In this document: positions 1 to 11,282 of the stretch, piece by piece | Position numbering within the stretch: the first letter of the stretch is position 1 | Layout of the letters: every line of letters begins with the position of its first letter | Origin: Plotosus lineatus | Taxonomy: Eukaryota > Chordata > Actinopteri > Siluriformes > Plotosidae | Assembly: GCA_024760905.1 (NCBI GenBank) | Contig: CM045733.1 | Coordinates: 40,087,501 to 40,151,500, forward strand | Length of the DNA stretch: 64,000 nt | Direction of reading: 5' to 3' | Translations under genes and position numbers: made by a program | The notes under the pieces: generated by a model | The model's database searches: none | Told to the model about the DNA's origin: nothing | Seen by the model: only the letters and a program-made list of their open reading frames with translations

Positions 1-605
1 GGAAAAATCCATAAAGATAAAATGACTTGTTTGTGGCAAAGATGATGTTTGCTGTGCTGTCAAGGTCCACACAAAGGAGATTAAAGGTTTGGTTGGGGTT
101 AGTGAGGTCAGCAAATGTTGTAATCCAAACCAGACTTTGATAGCAAATTACATTTCAAGAATATCAGATTTAATGGTTTTTTTTTTGTTTTTTTTTCTGT
201 TAAAAGAACACAGGCAACCCATAAAATTTAGAACCTGGAAACTGTGGACCTTGTTTACTTGATGCTGTGAGAACAAGGAGCTCTAAAAATGCATGGCAAA
301 TGTTGATTAGAAACCAGAGAACTTTAAGATGTGTTGAATGAGCTGAAGAGCTTCCGTATGCTGAGAGACGGAAATAAAGTGGCGCTTCAGGCCTGATCCT
401 ATCAATTAAAACAATGTGGCTTTAATCATCACCACATCGGGCTGAATTATTCTGAAATCTATTTCCTCCTTGAGTGGATTCTATCTGTGGTATGATCAGC
501 AACGGTGATGTTTTGATGATAGTCACACTGTTATTGTGGCTTTCATCTCTTAAGTGGCGACTGCCTGTTGATAACACAGCTGAACATTACACAAGCAACA
601 ATAGG

Positions 606-670
<65 letters not shown>

Positions 671-904
671 GTTAGCAAGAGTCAATGTTGCACTTGATAT
701 AACACAGGAAGGAAAAATGCTTTCACTTCTGAGAGTACTACTACTTACACAAGTCATCACGATTACTACTGCTTGCTCAACTCTGCTTCCCTTCTTCGCT
801 TATTCATATTGGGCATGTTTAGCTTGATGATGGTGTCTAAAGTCTGTACATTAGGTTTTCTGTTCTGAAGGTTTTAATGGTGTTTACATGTATAAACAAA
901 TTTC
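1..904. other. Intron sequence with one CA microsatellite
   Basis: Apart from the CA repeat at 608-668 I see no gene, exon with splice sites or recognisable mobile element. If the NTRK3 assignment is right this is intron downstream of the 17358-17601 exon. The next kinase exon, which should encode the WMPPES motif after the activation loop, was searched for by eye on the minus strand and not found. Confidence 0.5.
608..668. repeat. (CA)n microsatellite
   Basis: About 30 uninterrupted CA units are read directly in the sequence. Confidence 0.98.
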
Positions 905-975
905 ATGCAACCTGCCCTCACCCAGCGTTGGCTGAGATGGGCAACAGCCTCAACACGACCCTAATTAGGATAAGA
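905..975 (+). repeat. SINE tail fragment (CCTAATTAGGAT family)
   Basis: This matches the 3' part of the SINEs at 41457-41778 and 34427-34765: a CTCACCC block, a GGCTGAGATGGGCA block, then CCTAATTAGGAT. The tRNA-like head is missing, so this is a 5'-truncated copy. Confidence 0.7.
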
Positions 976-990
976 ACATGACCCCTTCTT

Positions 991-2085
991 GAATTGCTAC
1001 CACCTTATTGTGGTGGAGGGGTTTGCATGTCCTAACCATAATAGGAGCTATGCTTTCGGGGGCATTATGCCCCTGGTAGGGCCACACAAGGCAAACAAGT
1101 CCTAGGTGAAGGTCGAAACAAAGCACGGTTCAAAAGACCCTATGGATAAAAATAAAAGGACATGATTGCCCTTGCCCAGACGCGGGTCACCAGGCCCCTC
1201 CTAACCAGAGCCAGGCCTTGGGGAGGGGCTCAAAGGCGAGTGCCTGGTGGTTGGACTTCAGCCCTTGAAGCCCGGCTGGGCCCAGCACAAAAAGGAGACA
1301 TGGATCTGCCCTTCCATGGACCCACCAGCTGTGGGAGGGGCTACAGGGGTCGGGTGCATTGTGGGTTGGGTGGCATCCAAAGGCATTTGTTCTGTCAGAC
1401 TGATCCTCGGCTACTGGAATCACTGGGGCTGAGGTCATGGAGGCAGTCAAAAAGCTCCTTGGTGGCAGGTCTCCGGGGGTGGACGAGATCCGGCCTGAAT
1501 ATTTCAGGGCTCTGAATGTTGTAGGACTTCTCCGGGAGTATGTGCTGGACATGTTGCAATAGGTCATTTGGTTTCTGTATGACTGAAGCCGGAGTTTGGT
1601 CCGCATTAGTAAAAACAGGTCAAATTTGTTTCCGCTGAGGGTTGTAGTCTGCCAAGGCTGTCCTTCGACACCAATTCTGTTCATAATTTTTATTTACAGA
1701 ATTTATTGGTGCAGAGGTGGAAATGAGGGGTTCTGGCTTGGTGACTATAGAATCTCATGCTTTTTGAAGATGATGTTGTCTTTGGCTTCAATAATCCAAG
1801 TGTGAAGCAGCCAGGATGAGAATCAGCACCTCTGGCTTCTCATTCGACAATCAGAGCATTTCGTTAGAATGCCTCACAAATGCCTCCCTGGCGTGATGTT
1901 TCAGGCATGTCCAACCAGGAAGAAACCCCGGAGTCAACCTAGAACATGCTGAAGGGAGTATGCCTCTCAGCTGGTCTGAGATGAGAGACTTCTGGACCTC
2001 ATTGCATAGGCTGCTGCCTCTGCGACCCGAACCCAGATTAAGCGGATGATGATGGTGATCATGATGATGATGATTAATGAATGTC
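991..2085 (+). mobile_element. Degenerate LINE copy, internally deleted
   Basis: The left part (991-1150) carries the TTATTGTGGTGGAGGGGTTT opening and CCCCTGGTAGGG block that I recall as the start of an abundant teleost LINE-type repeat. The right part (about 1860-2085) matches the 3' end of the same kind of element at 21420-21640: a block resembling the peptide FRACPT, then a terminal segment ending in AGCGGATGATGATGG. The distance between the two ends is far shorter than a complete LINE, so most of the coding region is gone. No open frame of any length survives. The exact LINE clade is not settled (CR1/Rex1-like is a guess). Confidence 0.6.
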
Positions 2086-2289
2086 TTAACTCAGTGTTAA
2101 AAACTTCCACAGTAATGATATGAAGCTTTAAGCATGTGTCTGACTGAGCCATTTTGTGTGTGTAGGTGGCTGTGATATGTGTGTGTGTGTTGGAACGATA
2201 GTAGATGTGCTCTTAGTTATACATACACGAAATGATTTGCTATGGTTCGGGCCAGAATCAGAAATATGTGAATGTTTTCTCGCTGGTTT

Positions 2290-2790
2290 CTTTGTGCATC
2301 TTTAACTCTAGTAACATGAGACGCTTGAAACATAAGACCAAGAAACCTTGTACTTTAAGAACATGAGATACAGAATACAGAAACTAAAAACCTAGTACTC
2401 AGGCAAAATGAGATTCTTAGAATATTGCGCCTTAAAACCTAGCACTCTACCAGCATGAGGGCCCCTAAACATAGGACCCTGAAACCTACAGTAATCTAGC
2501 AACACTTAGAACGTGGGAGCACTATGAGTAACTTGGGACTTAGGAACATAATACTCTAGCAACATCCAACCTTTAGAAAATAGTACCTGTGGACGTGGCA
2601 TTCTAACAACATCAGATCCTTGTAGCAAAGGTAATGAGAGGAGCGTTCTGAAGAACAATCATATCTTTGGAACTTATTCTATAGCAACAGTAAATGTTTG
2701 GAGCACAAGGCCTGAAAATGTAGTTCTGTAGTAACATCAGATTCTTGAAACAGGATCTAGGCACACATAGTACTCTCGCAACATCATCAA
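2290..2790. repeat. Diverged minisatellite
   Basis: A phrase resembling AACCTAGTACTCTAGCAACA, followed by ATGAGA-C-CTTGA, recurs many times with substitutions and small indels at roughly 25-35 bp spacing (for example near 2390, 2440, 2490, 2560, 2610, 2680, 2730 and 2770). There is no open frame. It reads as an old tandem array. Confidence 0.6.
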
Positions 2791-3807
2791 GACCTCCTGG
2801 CCATCATCTTTATGTTACCTCCAACCAGACATTATAGATCCATTGAATTCAGAACCTCCAGATTCACTAGCAATTTCTTTACCAATGCAGTAAGAGCCCT
2901 CAAAAACAGAAGCATTCTGTTGTTCAATATTACACCTTGGACTCTTTGTATTTGCAGCTCTCTTGTTTTTTTTTATTTTTTTATTTATATGGCCATGAAG
3001 ATGTTCCATACATTCAATTCAATTCAATTTACCCTTTGCCTATGTGCTACAATAAAGCTACCATCAAGCAGTCTACATTCTATTTTCGACCATAATTGTC
3101 AATTTGTCTCTCCAAAAGACTGCTGAATATTAGCAGAAGTGCAATAACATCCACCTGAGAGGTGACAATGCTTTGGGGAACATGATCAAAGTGATGATAA
3201 AGCTGTTGCTAGGCTACTAAGAAACCTAGTGTGGACATCAAGCAGGACACCAAGCTAATGAGTATGACTGATAACGAATTATCTGGCAGGGAAATAGTAC
3301 AGCATTTAATAAAATTAGAAGCAGAGCCAAATTCCCAGTCAGGAATGTTTAAATCTTCTTAGATGCTTTGCTAAAATTCATCAATAACTTAGAAGAAGTT
3401 CTGTGAGTTCAGCCATATCAATGTGAAAGAAACAGGGGAACAGGGGCAGTATGATCATCAGACACACATCCCTGCTCTCGCTTCGAACACTGATCCCTTC
3501 ATCTCAAGGGACAGCTCATAACAGAGATGCCAATGAGGTGGAAGAAACAGACATCGTACTTCTTATTCGCTCTTAGATTTTCAGGTTTTCTTCAAATTAC
3601 AGTTTTTTCTACACTATTCATTTTGATGATATTGAGGTTTCAGCATAAAAGTCAAACTTCCCATGAGATTTCTGTGGGATGTGTTTCTTTTCCATTCATA
3701 AGTAATACATTATCCTGTCAAGGTTTTAAAAGTTTAAGCCATGTTCTGTGGAAAAAAATCTCTGGAAACACTGCCAAAGATACTCAATGAAATAACTATA
3801 ATATCAT
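2791..3807. other. Intron sequence, nothing recognised
   Basis: No gene, RNA or repeat was identified. Short open stretches on the plus strand (2812-3126, 3527-3790) have no recognisable motif and look like chance in AT-rich DNA. Confidence 0.4.
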
Positions 3808-4815
3808 AGTTTCAGGACTATATGTCGCTCCAGAGTACAAGTCATATTGGCCAAAAAATGCAGAATGAAGAAGAAGAAAAAAAAACATATATAAGTTGCA
3901 CTGGACTATAAGTCGCAAGTTCATGGAAACTGTCTACCTTGGCTTGGAAATCTGCTGGCAGTTTTTGTGACGTTGTGGTGCGGTTGCGTTGCATGAAGCG
4001 GTAACACCAAGAAAGTCCTCATGCAAAGTAATTTATATTCATCTTCTTGACAACTACCTGGACATGGAGACACAACTACACTGTTGACAAACCTTTACGT
4101 GAGGCACATTGCTTAAGCTCCCATGCGTAAACTCGTTCCTCTAGCTGTGACCATCTAGCTTTTAGCCTGCGTTTAGCTTTTTTGTTTCTTCAATGCAGCA
4201 GTAATAATCTCCGCTTTTCTGCCCTCTTGCTGCCTTCTTGCGGTTGTGAGTGTAAAAATAATCATGTGAAATTATGTTTGTTATTATTATGATGAACAGA
4301 ATTATATGTAACAATTTCATGACCTGGACATGGAGGCGCAACTGCACTATTGACAAGCCTCTCCCTGCATCACGTTGCTCAAGCACCCATGTATGACCTC
4401 ATTCTTCTAGCTGTGGCCATCTAGCTTTTAGCCCACAATTAGCTTTTTTTGTTTTCTTCATTGCAGTAATAGTAAACTCTGCTTTTCTGTAATCCCTCAT
4501 AAGTTTCTCGTTCACTCCAAACTTTCTTTAAGCTGCTCAATTACCACTTCATGCTGCATATTTTACTATTTGGAGCTTGTAATCTGCAGAATAGCTTTTT
4601 CTTTTGGGGGACATTTATTCAGTAGTATAGGATGAGCAGGTACTGGTACCCAAGCCTAGAGAGCCCACTTGTTGTTGTCAGTGTAAAAATACCAAACATG
4701 TGAAATTATGTTTGTTATTATTATAACAAAAATAATTATATGTAATAATTTCACATATGTCACTCTGGAGTACAAGTTGCACCTTCAGCCAAAGTATGAA
4801 AAAAGTGTAACATAC
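3808..4815. mobile_element. hAT-like non-autonomous transposon
   Basis: The ends carry the ACTATAAGTCGC and CTCCAGAGTACAAGT phrases (3811-3925) and their counterpart CACTCTGGAGTACAAGTTGC (4758-4777), typical of a widespread vertebrate element I associate with hAT MITEs. The interior contains an imperfect direct repeat: 4048-4260 and 4320-4480 share GACAAGCCT, CTAGCTGT-GCCATCTAGCTTTTAG and the TTCAT/A-TGCAG block. There is no transposase frame. The class assignment is from memory of the terminal phrase, not an alignment. Confidence 0.5.
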
Positions 4816-5244
4816 AAACGCGCAAGCATAATTAAAATATATATTAATTTTAAGATTTGATTTATAAAAAAAACATCAGATTATTTTCATCAGGTGATGT
4901 GACAGTAAAATGTTGAAATTGTTTCAAATATATGCATAATTTCTAGTATTACGTTTGAGATAAAATGACTATGTCAAAATTCATACAGTTTGGAAGTACA
5001 TCGTGCGTATTGAGTATGACGGAGTATACTAATGTAACTATACACATTGACACATGGCTAAGTTGGTGACTGTGTGGTCATTTTTTGCTACTCGAGGTCT
5101 GTGGTCAATACTTAGTCAGTATTTTATTACAGTCATTGCTCATGACGTTGGACTAATAGAAATAAACAGATATAAAAAAAATACAAGACTTTTACAATCA
5201 AATGAACAAAATAAAGCTGAATTGTGAACATCAGTACAGGTATA
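4816..5244. other. AT-rich intron sequence, nothing recognised
   Basis: No motif, frame or repeat could be supported here. Confidence 0.4.
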
Positions 5245-5772
5245 CAGGGATCCCTCACTTTCAGTGGTTAATTGGGACCGAGATCCCCACGCAATCGTCG
5301 AATTCCGCGAAGTCGAATCACCTCCCCCCGACTGACGTATACATGCATGTATATGTGTATATAATATCAATAAATACATATTCAATGCTATAAATGTTTA
5401 CAATAACAATTAAAATTTAAAAAATAATGAATAAGTGAATGAATAAATAAAATATAAATACACACACATACAGACGTACGCATGCACACAAACAGATACG
5501 CGTGCATACACTCATACGTGCACCTCACAACAATGTGACCAGTCTTGATGTGAAGTTTTGGTTTGTTTTTGGTTTGTTTAGTGTTTCTTTTGTTTTGTTT
5601 TGTTTTTTTTTTGTTTTGCATGATTGGCGTAGATTTTGGGGCATTTTCCTTAACTTTTCCTCTAGTCTTCCTTAATTTACTTATTTTTTTAATTCAATGA
5701 ATATTAAAAAAAAAAAAAACGCGATGCACTGAAGCTGCATGAATTGAAGCACGAAGTAGGGAGGGATCTCTG
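5245..5772. mobile_element. Tigger/pogo-like MITE
   Basis: The left end CAGGGATCCCTCACTTTCAG follows a TA dinucleotide. The right end, read on the minus strand, begins CAGAGATCCCTCCCTACTTC. The pair forms imperfect terminal inverted repeats about 528 bp apart, with CGAATTCCGCG-type inner sequence as in pogo-group MITEs. There is no coding capacity. Confidence 0.6.
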
Positions 5773-6336
5773 TTATTGTATGTATTTTGTTATGATGTAT
5801 ATGTACAGGTCTGGAAATTATGATGAATGACTGAATGGATGAATGAATGATAAAAAAAGAAAAATAGCACCTAGCACTTTTTTTTTTTTTTTTTTTTTTT
5901 TTTAATTATTTATTTATTTTTTGGACAGCAAGTGACTTGTTTTTGCTCATGTGTTTGTGCCAGAGAATTGCGAAGGCTAAATGAATGGACTGTTTTTTTT
6001 TTGTTTTGTTTTTTGTTTTTTATTAATCTAATTCATTTGCTTCTGGCCACGTCCCAGCAGCTCCTTGCTCTATGTAACGACACAGAGTAGATAAATGCGG
6101 CAGGAGCCAACGTCAGAGGACTTGTCTGGAAACAGAATTACAGACGACAGGGAAGGTGACATGAAGCGTTAATGCAATCTCAAAGGGGCAGCGTATCGAA
6201 AAGCAGAACAATTAGAAAACATTTGACATGCTGAGGGTAGGAAGTGAGTCACACTGCAATTGTGTTGCTAAATCAATAGCATGGATAATCTGGTGAATAA
6301 GTTGTAGAAAGCATGACATGCACATCCACACACACA

Positions 6337-6370
<34 letters not shown>

Positions 6371-7179
6371 GCTAAAATACTACCAACTGATACTCCTCAA
6401 AGGTTTAATAGATACACCATAACTACCTTTTAGTTCTATGCACTATATACAGATCAAAATATGTATTGTCTAATATAAAGATTTAGGCACTTAATTAAAA
6501 AAAAAAAACGGAGCTTCAATAAAATGTACTTCTCCTGATACAAGGTTCTGATACAATTCAATGTGAATTAGTTTTGATGATGCTATCAGTGACGTAATGT
6601 CATGTAACCATCACGTGACTTCCCCTCCCCAAAAGTTTGACATTGTCTATAGCTATTAAAATTTCTTTAATGAAAATCCACTGCCAACACAGGCTTGCGA
6701 AATGTGATTCTGCTGCATAGGTTTACTTCCATAAGCACGCTTTACATGCCAGACATATCATGCGCTTTCTCAATGTGATTGTGCTAAAAGCTTTTCTATT
6801 TAAATGAGTTGCATTGCATGAAAGTAATAATTTATCTTGGCAGCTAAAAATGAAGGTACCTACTGCATATGGCAAATAAAATTCTGTTTATGTTGTTTAA
6901 AAGGTATTTCATTTTTTAAGTGCATTTTATTTTATGGCTTGAAACAAGTAATAGTTTAGAGAAGAAGAGGTTAGAATAAAATATTTTAAATAGAAGTTAA
7001 AAATGAATAAAAGAAGTTACCATTACTCAGACATTCATTCTAATTATAAATGTTCTATACAAGGCCTGCAAAATCTCAGCACATGGTTCCCCAATGCACA
7101 TATACATTGGAAGGATGGATGGACACACTACTGTTTTTTAAAAACAACTCAATGGTTAGATACTTTTTCTTTATTAATT
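5773..7179. other. Intron sequence with poly-T and CA tracts
   Basis: It contains a T run at 5878-5903, a CA microsatellite at 6326-6370 with one interruption, and otherwise AT-rich sequence with no recognised gene or element. Confidence 0.5.
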
Positions 7180-7870
7180 GGGAGTCGCTATAATTCCATT
7201 CTCTTATGTTTTATGTTCACTGTTTTATGCTTCCCAGATCACATGCTTCCAGTCTTCTAGCTTTCTATGTTTCCAGAATCCAACATTTCCCCAGAGATTG
7301 TGCTTTCAGGTTCTAGCGGTTTCTTTCAGAGTAATTTGTACACAAAACGTTTAATTTATTTCATTCTACATTCATATGACCTTTCGTTTTAGGATCGCAA
7401 GTTTTGCTCATACACATTTTTTTTGGTTTTGTTTCCAGATTCCAGGAGAATCCCAGGCTATTGGACACCTAGACTGCAGAAACTATTATTTAAAGATTGG
7501 CGGGGCTTTCATCCTTGTTCATTTCCAGAATCCTTTTCTCTCAAGACAAATGTTCTTTTTGGTTCTTTGGCCAAGTGGTTTTAATTTTTTCCAAGAGACT
7601 TTTCTTTAGGGGATTTTATATATACTGTACAATATCAAACATTTTTAAAGTGCTATGTTCCAAGAACCTTCCAGTGTTTTCTATTTCCAAGATCAAGTAT
7701 TTTCATAAGTTCTTGGATTCTTAAGAAGTTTCTAGACTTGGATGTTCCCAGGACCTTCCACTCCAGATCCTGTCTTTCCAGAGTCTTGTGGTTGCAGATT
7801 TCTGTGGATTAAGATACCTAGTTTGTTCCCATGGTTCTGTTCCCAGCATTCCACATTCCGCCTTCAGTTT
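7180..7870. repeat. Diverged minisatellite
   Basis: Variants of TTCCAGA-TCC / TTCTAG / ATGTTCC recur through the whole stretch at roughly 25-35 bp spacing, for example near 7210, 7240, 7270, 7300, 7435, 7530, 7660, 7695, 7740, 7760, 7830 and 7850. It resembles the array at 2290-2790 in style and may be related in inverted orientation, but I cannot align them by eye. Confidence 0.45.
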
Positions 7871-7953
7871 ACATGCTTTCCATTGTGTATTTTACCTTCA
7901 ATTTTGATCAAGAAAAATAAACAAGACATATACAATCCATGATAACTGTGACT

Positions 7954-7954
<1 letters not shown>

Positions 7955-8015
<61 letters not shown>
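7955..8015. repeat. (CA)n microsatellite
   Basis: A pure CA array that runs directly into the inverted-repeat end of the MITE at 8016. Confidence 0.97.
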
Positions 8016-8019
<4 letters not shown>

Positions 8020-8844
8020 GGTACTTCACCTTACGAAATTAATCCGTTTCAGAAGTGGTTTCGTAACCTGATTTTTTCGTGAATTCAGTAGCCTTTTACA
8101 TGTAAAAGGCCTGATTTGTTCCAAGGCCCCCAATACTACCCCCTAAACCCTTTAAAAAGTATAAAACTATACCTTTTAAGACCTTTTTATGCTTCAATAG
8201 CGTACCGATGGTAGGCGGGTTTCGGCCATATTCCTTTGCGATATCACTCAACTACATGCCATGAGCCCGCTTCTTCTTTTCACTCGCACCAGGAATCACT
8301 TTCACCGGGAATCACACACGTGTCTGTGTGTGTGCGTGTGTGTGTTGCCCATGTCTTCTTAGCAGAATTATAATCTTACAAATGTTTATGCAGGTTAAAA
8401 GCCTGAGCTACAAAATAAAGTTGCAATGAGCATACTCAAAAAACTCACGAAACAACAGTAACTTTGTCCTTTATACATGCTAGAACTCCGCGACGAACAA
8501 TGAGTCAAAGGCACATGAAAAGCATCATGGCTATTATGGAGATGCAGCTCCATAATAGCCAATGTGAGAGAGTTGCATCTCCGTGATGAACAATGGGTCG
8601 AAATCACACGAAAAGCATCATGGGTATTATGGAGATGCAGCTCCATAATAGCCAATGGGAGGCCAGCGGGGCGGGGTGTTAGGAGATAGCCAATGGGAGA
8701 GCAACTCGCTCATTGTTTGAATTTCTGAGATGGCGTGTTTCGTATCGTGAATTTTTTCCTATCCAGAGATAGACATTTTAGATACATGTATTTCGTAACC
8801 TGGATTTTTCGTTTGTTGGGTATTTCGTAAGGTGAGGTACCACG

Positions 8845-8845
<1 letters not shown>
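8016..8845. mobile_element. Tigger-like MITE with GGTACCTCACCTTACGA-type ends
   Basis: The left end CAGTGGTACTTCACCTTACG and the right end (minus strand CCGTGGTACCTCACCTTACG) are inverted repeats, followed inward on both sides by a TTCGTAACCTG(G)ATTTTTCG block. The interior holds a tandem duplication (about 8488-8565 and 8585-8663, each with GAACAATG-GTC, AAAGCATCATGG and TATTATGGAGATGCAGCTCC). It lies between a CA and a TA microsatellite, so the target duplication cannot be read cleanly. Confidence 0.75.

Positions 8846-8918
<73 letters not shown>
8846..8918. repeat. (TA)n microsatellite
   Basis: A pure TA array beginning right at the MITE end. Confidence 0.97.
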
Positions 8919-8921
<3 letters not shown>

Positions 8922-9144
8922 GCCCATGGCTGAGAGCTTTTATTTCTCCCTCCTGCCGATTGGATGCATATTATGTGTATGCCTCTTTTTTCTCCTTCAC
9001 ATACATGTCATCAGTGTGATTGCTTGAATTGTGAATTCACGTTTTTTAGTGTGTTTTTAATTATTATTTAAGCTCTATGATGTCACTCAAATGGCCTGAA
9101 TCTTCTCTAGCTTCTGGTAAGGAGCCAAAGTGCTTTATTTATTC
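8919..9144 (+). mobile_element. Tigger-like element, internal fragment
   Basis: It shares several blocks with the minus strand of 58010-58300: GGCTGAGAGCTTTTATTTCT, CCCTCCTGC-GATTGG, GATTGCTTGAATTGTGAA and AAGCTCTATGATGTCACTCA. The same blocks occur at 10060-10160 and 46960-47170 inside elements with CAGTAGGCCCTTGA-type ends. The ends are missing here. Confidence 0.55.

Positions 9145-9209
<65 letters not shown>
9145..9209. repeat. (TA)n microsatellite
   Basis: A TA array ending exactly at the CAGATGCTCCCC terminus of the next MITE. Confidence 0.97.
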
Positions 9210-9213
<4 letters not shown>

Positions 9214-9481
9214 TGCTCCCCAGCTTACGAAAGAGTTAGGTTCCAGGCGTCCGTTCGTTAGATGAATTTGTTCGTAATTTGTTACAGGGCATTCATTCTT
9301 TAGAGGGGAACGTATGTTTAAACCTTGTATAAGTAACCTATACAAGTTTGTACTCTATACAATCTCTCTCTCTCTTTCTCTCTCTCGCTCTCTCTCTCGC
9401 TCATCTCTCTCTCTCTCTCGGAGTTACTACATAACTGACCATGCGGTGTAATGATGCTCTTGAGCTCAGTCTAATTGAAAG

Positions 9482-9546
<65 letters not shown>

Positions 9547-9953
9547 ATCATCACATTATCAATATCACTATGTCCTGTGTTTAAACTTCTGGTTCCTCTC
9601 AAGCACAGCACAGCTGATCTGATCAGATTTACAGAGAATTTCACTCTTATCCAATTCATTACAATACTGGAGTCAATTTGTTTCTTTGAATCTTTTGGCA
9701 GGAGTTCAGAAATGTATCGTTCTGCTTCTCTTCCCGGATCGTGTCAGCCACCCACCGCCATCTGCCGGATTAAGTATTAAGTGTACCTCAGGATAATGTT
9801 TAATCATATTTCATACTTATATCTATCTTTCTATATATTTTATTCCATTTCTATTACTACTTGTTCTTCAATTTCATTTCACTTTTCACCTCGGACCGGA
9901 TGTTCATATCTCCGGATGTTCGTAAAATGAATGTTGTAAGTGGGGAGTGTCTG
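9210..9953. mobile_element. Tigger-like MITE (744 bp)
   Basis: The left end CAGATGCTCCCCAGCTTACG and the right end, read on the minus strand, CAGACACTCCCCACTTACAA form inverted repeats with TA on both outer sides. It contains an imperfect CT tract at 9361-9420 and a pure CT array at 9485-9542. There is no coding region. Confidence 0.75.
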
Positions 9954-9963
9954 TATATTGATA

Positions 9964-10440
9964 GAGTAGGCCCTTGAGTATTTGCGGTTTTGCACTCAAC
10001 CCCTCGCATATTCGCGGATTGCCGAGCAACTGTCACATGATTCAAATTCAGCCAATGACTGTTCTCCCTCCTGCTGATTGGTTGAGATGATGTATAGGAT
10101 GTATACAAGTTGACACTGAGACTTTTTTTAGTGTGTTTTAATTACCAGTTAAGCTCTATGATGCCACTCAAACGCCGGCTAAGCACCAGAAAAAGGTAAT
10201 GAGGTTGGATGTCTCTTCTGAAGAAATAAGACTTTCTCCTGTCGAAACAACAGTTTCCTCTGAAGTGCCTGAAGAGGAATAATCATCTGAACTGTTATAA
10301 AGCACTGTAGTATTAAAGTCTTTTTCAATTATTTTCCCAGTACAGTACCTATGTTAATGTTTAGAATGTTTGTGTGTGATTGTATGTACTGTGCTGTAGC
10401 ATGTTTATCCTTTTGTTTTGTTTATCCAATTTATTATACT
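9964..10440 (+). mobile_element. Tigger-like element, left part
   Basis: It starts with a TIR variant of CAGTAGGCCCTTGAGTATTT next to TA and continues with a CATATTCGCGGATTG block. It then carries the CAATGACTGTTCTCCCTCCT, AAGCTCTATGATGCCACTCA and CCAGTACAGTACCTATGTTA blocks shared with the composite at 44258-47242. A short remnant frame at about 10158 (MMPLKRRLSTRKR, then stop) may be the start of a transposase. No matching right TIR was found. Confidence 0.55.
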
Positions 10441-10526
10441 TCATGTTCTTTTATGTTCTTTTTGTTATCGTCTGTATTTTTGGGGGACTTTGATTTTGGC
10501 GGCTGTGCCTCTAATTCTATTTTCTC

Positions 10527-10860
10527 TCCGCTTCCGGTGAGGGGCGTGGCTGAGCTGCTCGGGTGGCTCACACCTGAATTCACTCTTCTGATCTACGCCC
10601 AATCAAAGCAAGCATGCTCACCTCTGCGTCAGAGGATTAACTTACATCACGTCCCTGCTTCTTTGTACTCTCTAACTCTGTTTTCTGCCTGCGCCGGCTG
10701 AGGGGCGTGGCTGAGCTGCTCTGGCTGAATGCAGTTCACACCTGAATTAACTCCTCTCATCTACTCCCTATAGACAAAAACTGTACGCTCACCTCTGTGC
10801 CACAAAATTGTCTCACATCAGGTCCCTGCTTCCCTGTGTTCTCTCTGGTTCCATGGTTAA
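10527..10860. repeat. Tandem duplication, two units of about 165 bp
   Basis: Unit 1 (10527-10690) and unit 2 (10690-10860) both run from GGGGCGTGGCTGAGCTGCTC through TTCACACCTGAATT-ACTC, GCTCACCTCTG and CACATCA-GTCCCTGCTTC. About 150 bp beyond, a GGTGAGGTACCACTG right terminus ends at 11012 and is followed by TA. This stretch is probably the interior of another GGTACCTCACC-type MITE that has lost its left end. Confidence 0.65.
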
Positions 10861-11025
10861 TGTTGTTTGTATTTTTCTCCCTCATCAGTACTGTAGTTAA
10901 AGCACTCTGCTTAAGTGCTTCCCCTTTGAATCATAAATCCACTCTACCATCTCACGTGCCTCCTGCATTCTGGATCCATTTGCTGGGACTATTGTAAGGT
11001 GAGGTACCACTGTATATACAATATA

Positions 11026-11282
11026 GGTTGTCACCGTCACCCCCAGTACAGCTAAGTGGGTTATCAAAGGCCGGCCATTTCTCTCACTGTCTATGATGTG
11101 AGGTTCATGTAAAGGAACCATTGCTGACTTTCAACAAGAGTAGCTGCAAAGCCGTCAGCGTGTTTTCACCCTGCAATGGCCTGGTGCACTGTCCAGGGTG
11201 TACTCTGCCCTCACCCACAGTCGGCTGGGATGGGCACTAGCCTCCCGGCAACCCTAATTAAAATTAAGTGATTACAGAAATA
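11026..11282 (+). mobile_element. SINE, 5'-truncated
   Basis: It matches the body and tail of the SINE at 41457-41778: CAGTACAGCTAAGTGGGTTA, CATTTCTCTCACTGTCTATG, ACCATTGCTGACTTTC, the CTGCCCTCACCCACAGTCGG block and a CCTAATTAAAATTAAG tail. The tRNA-like head is absent. It begins 14 bp after the MITE end at 11012. Confidence 0.75.
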
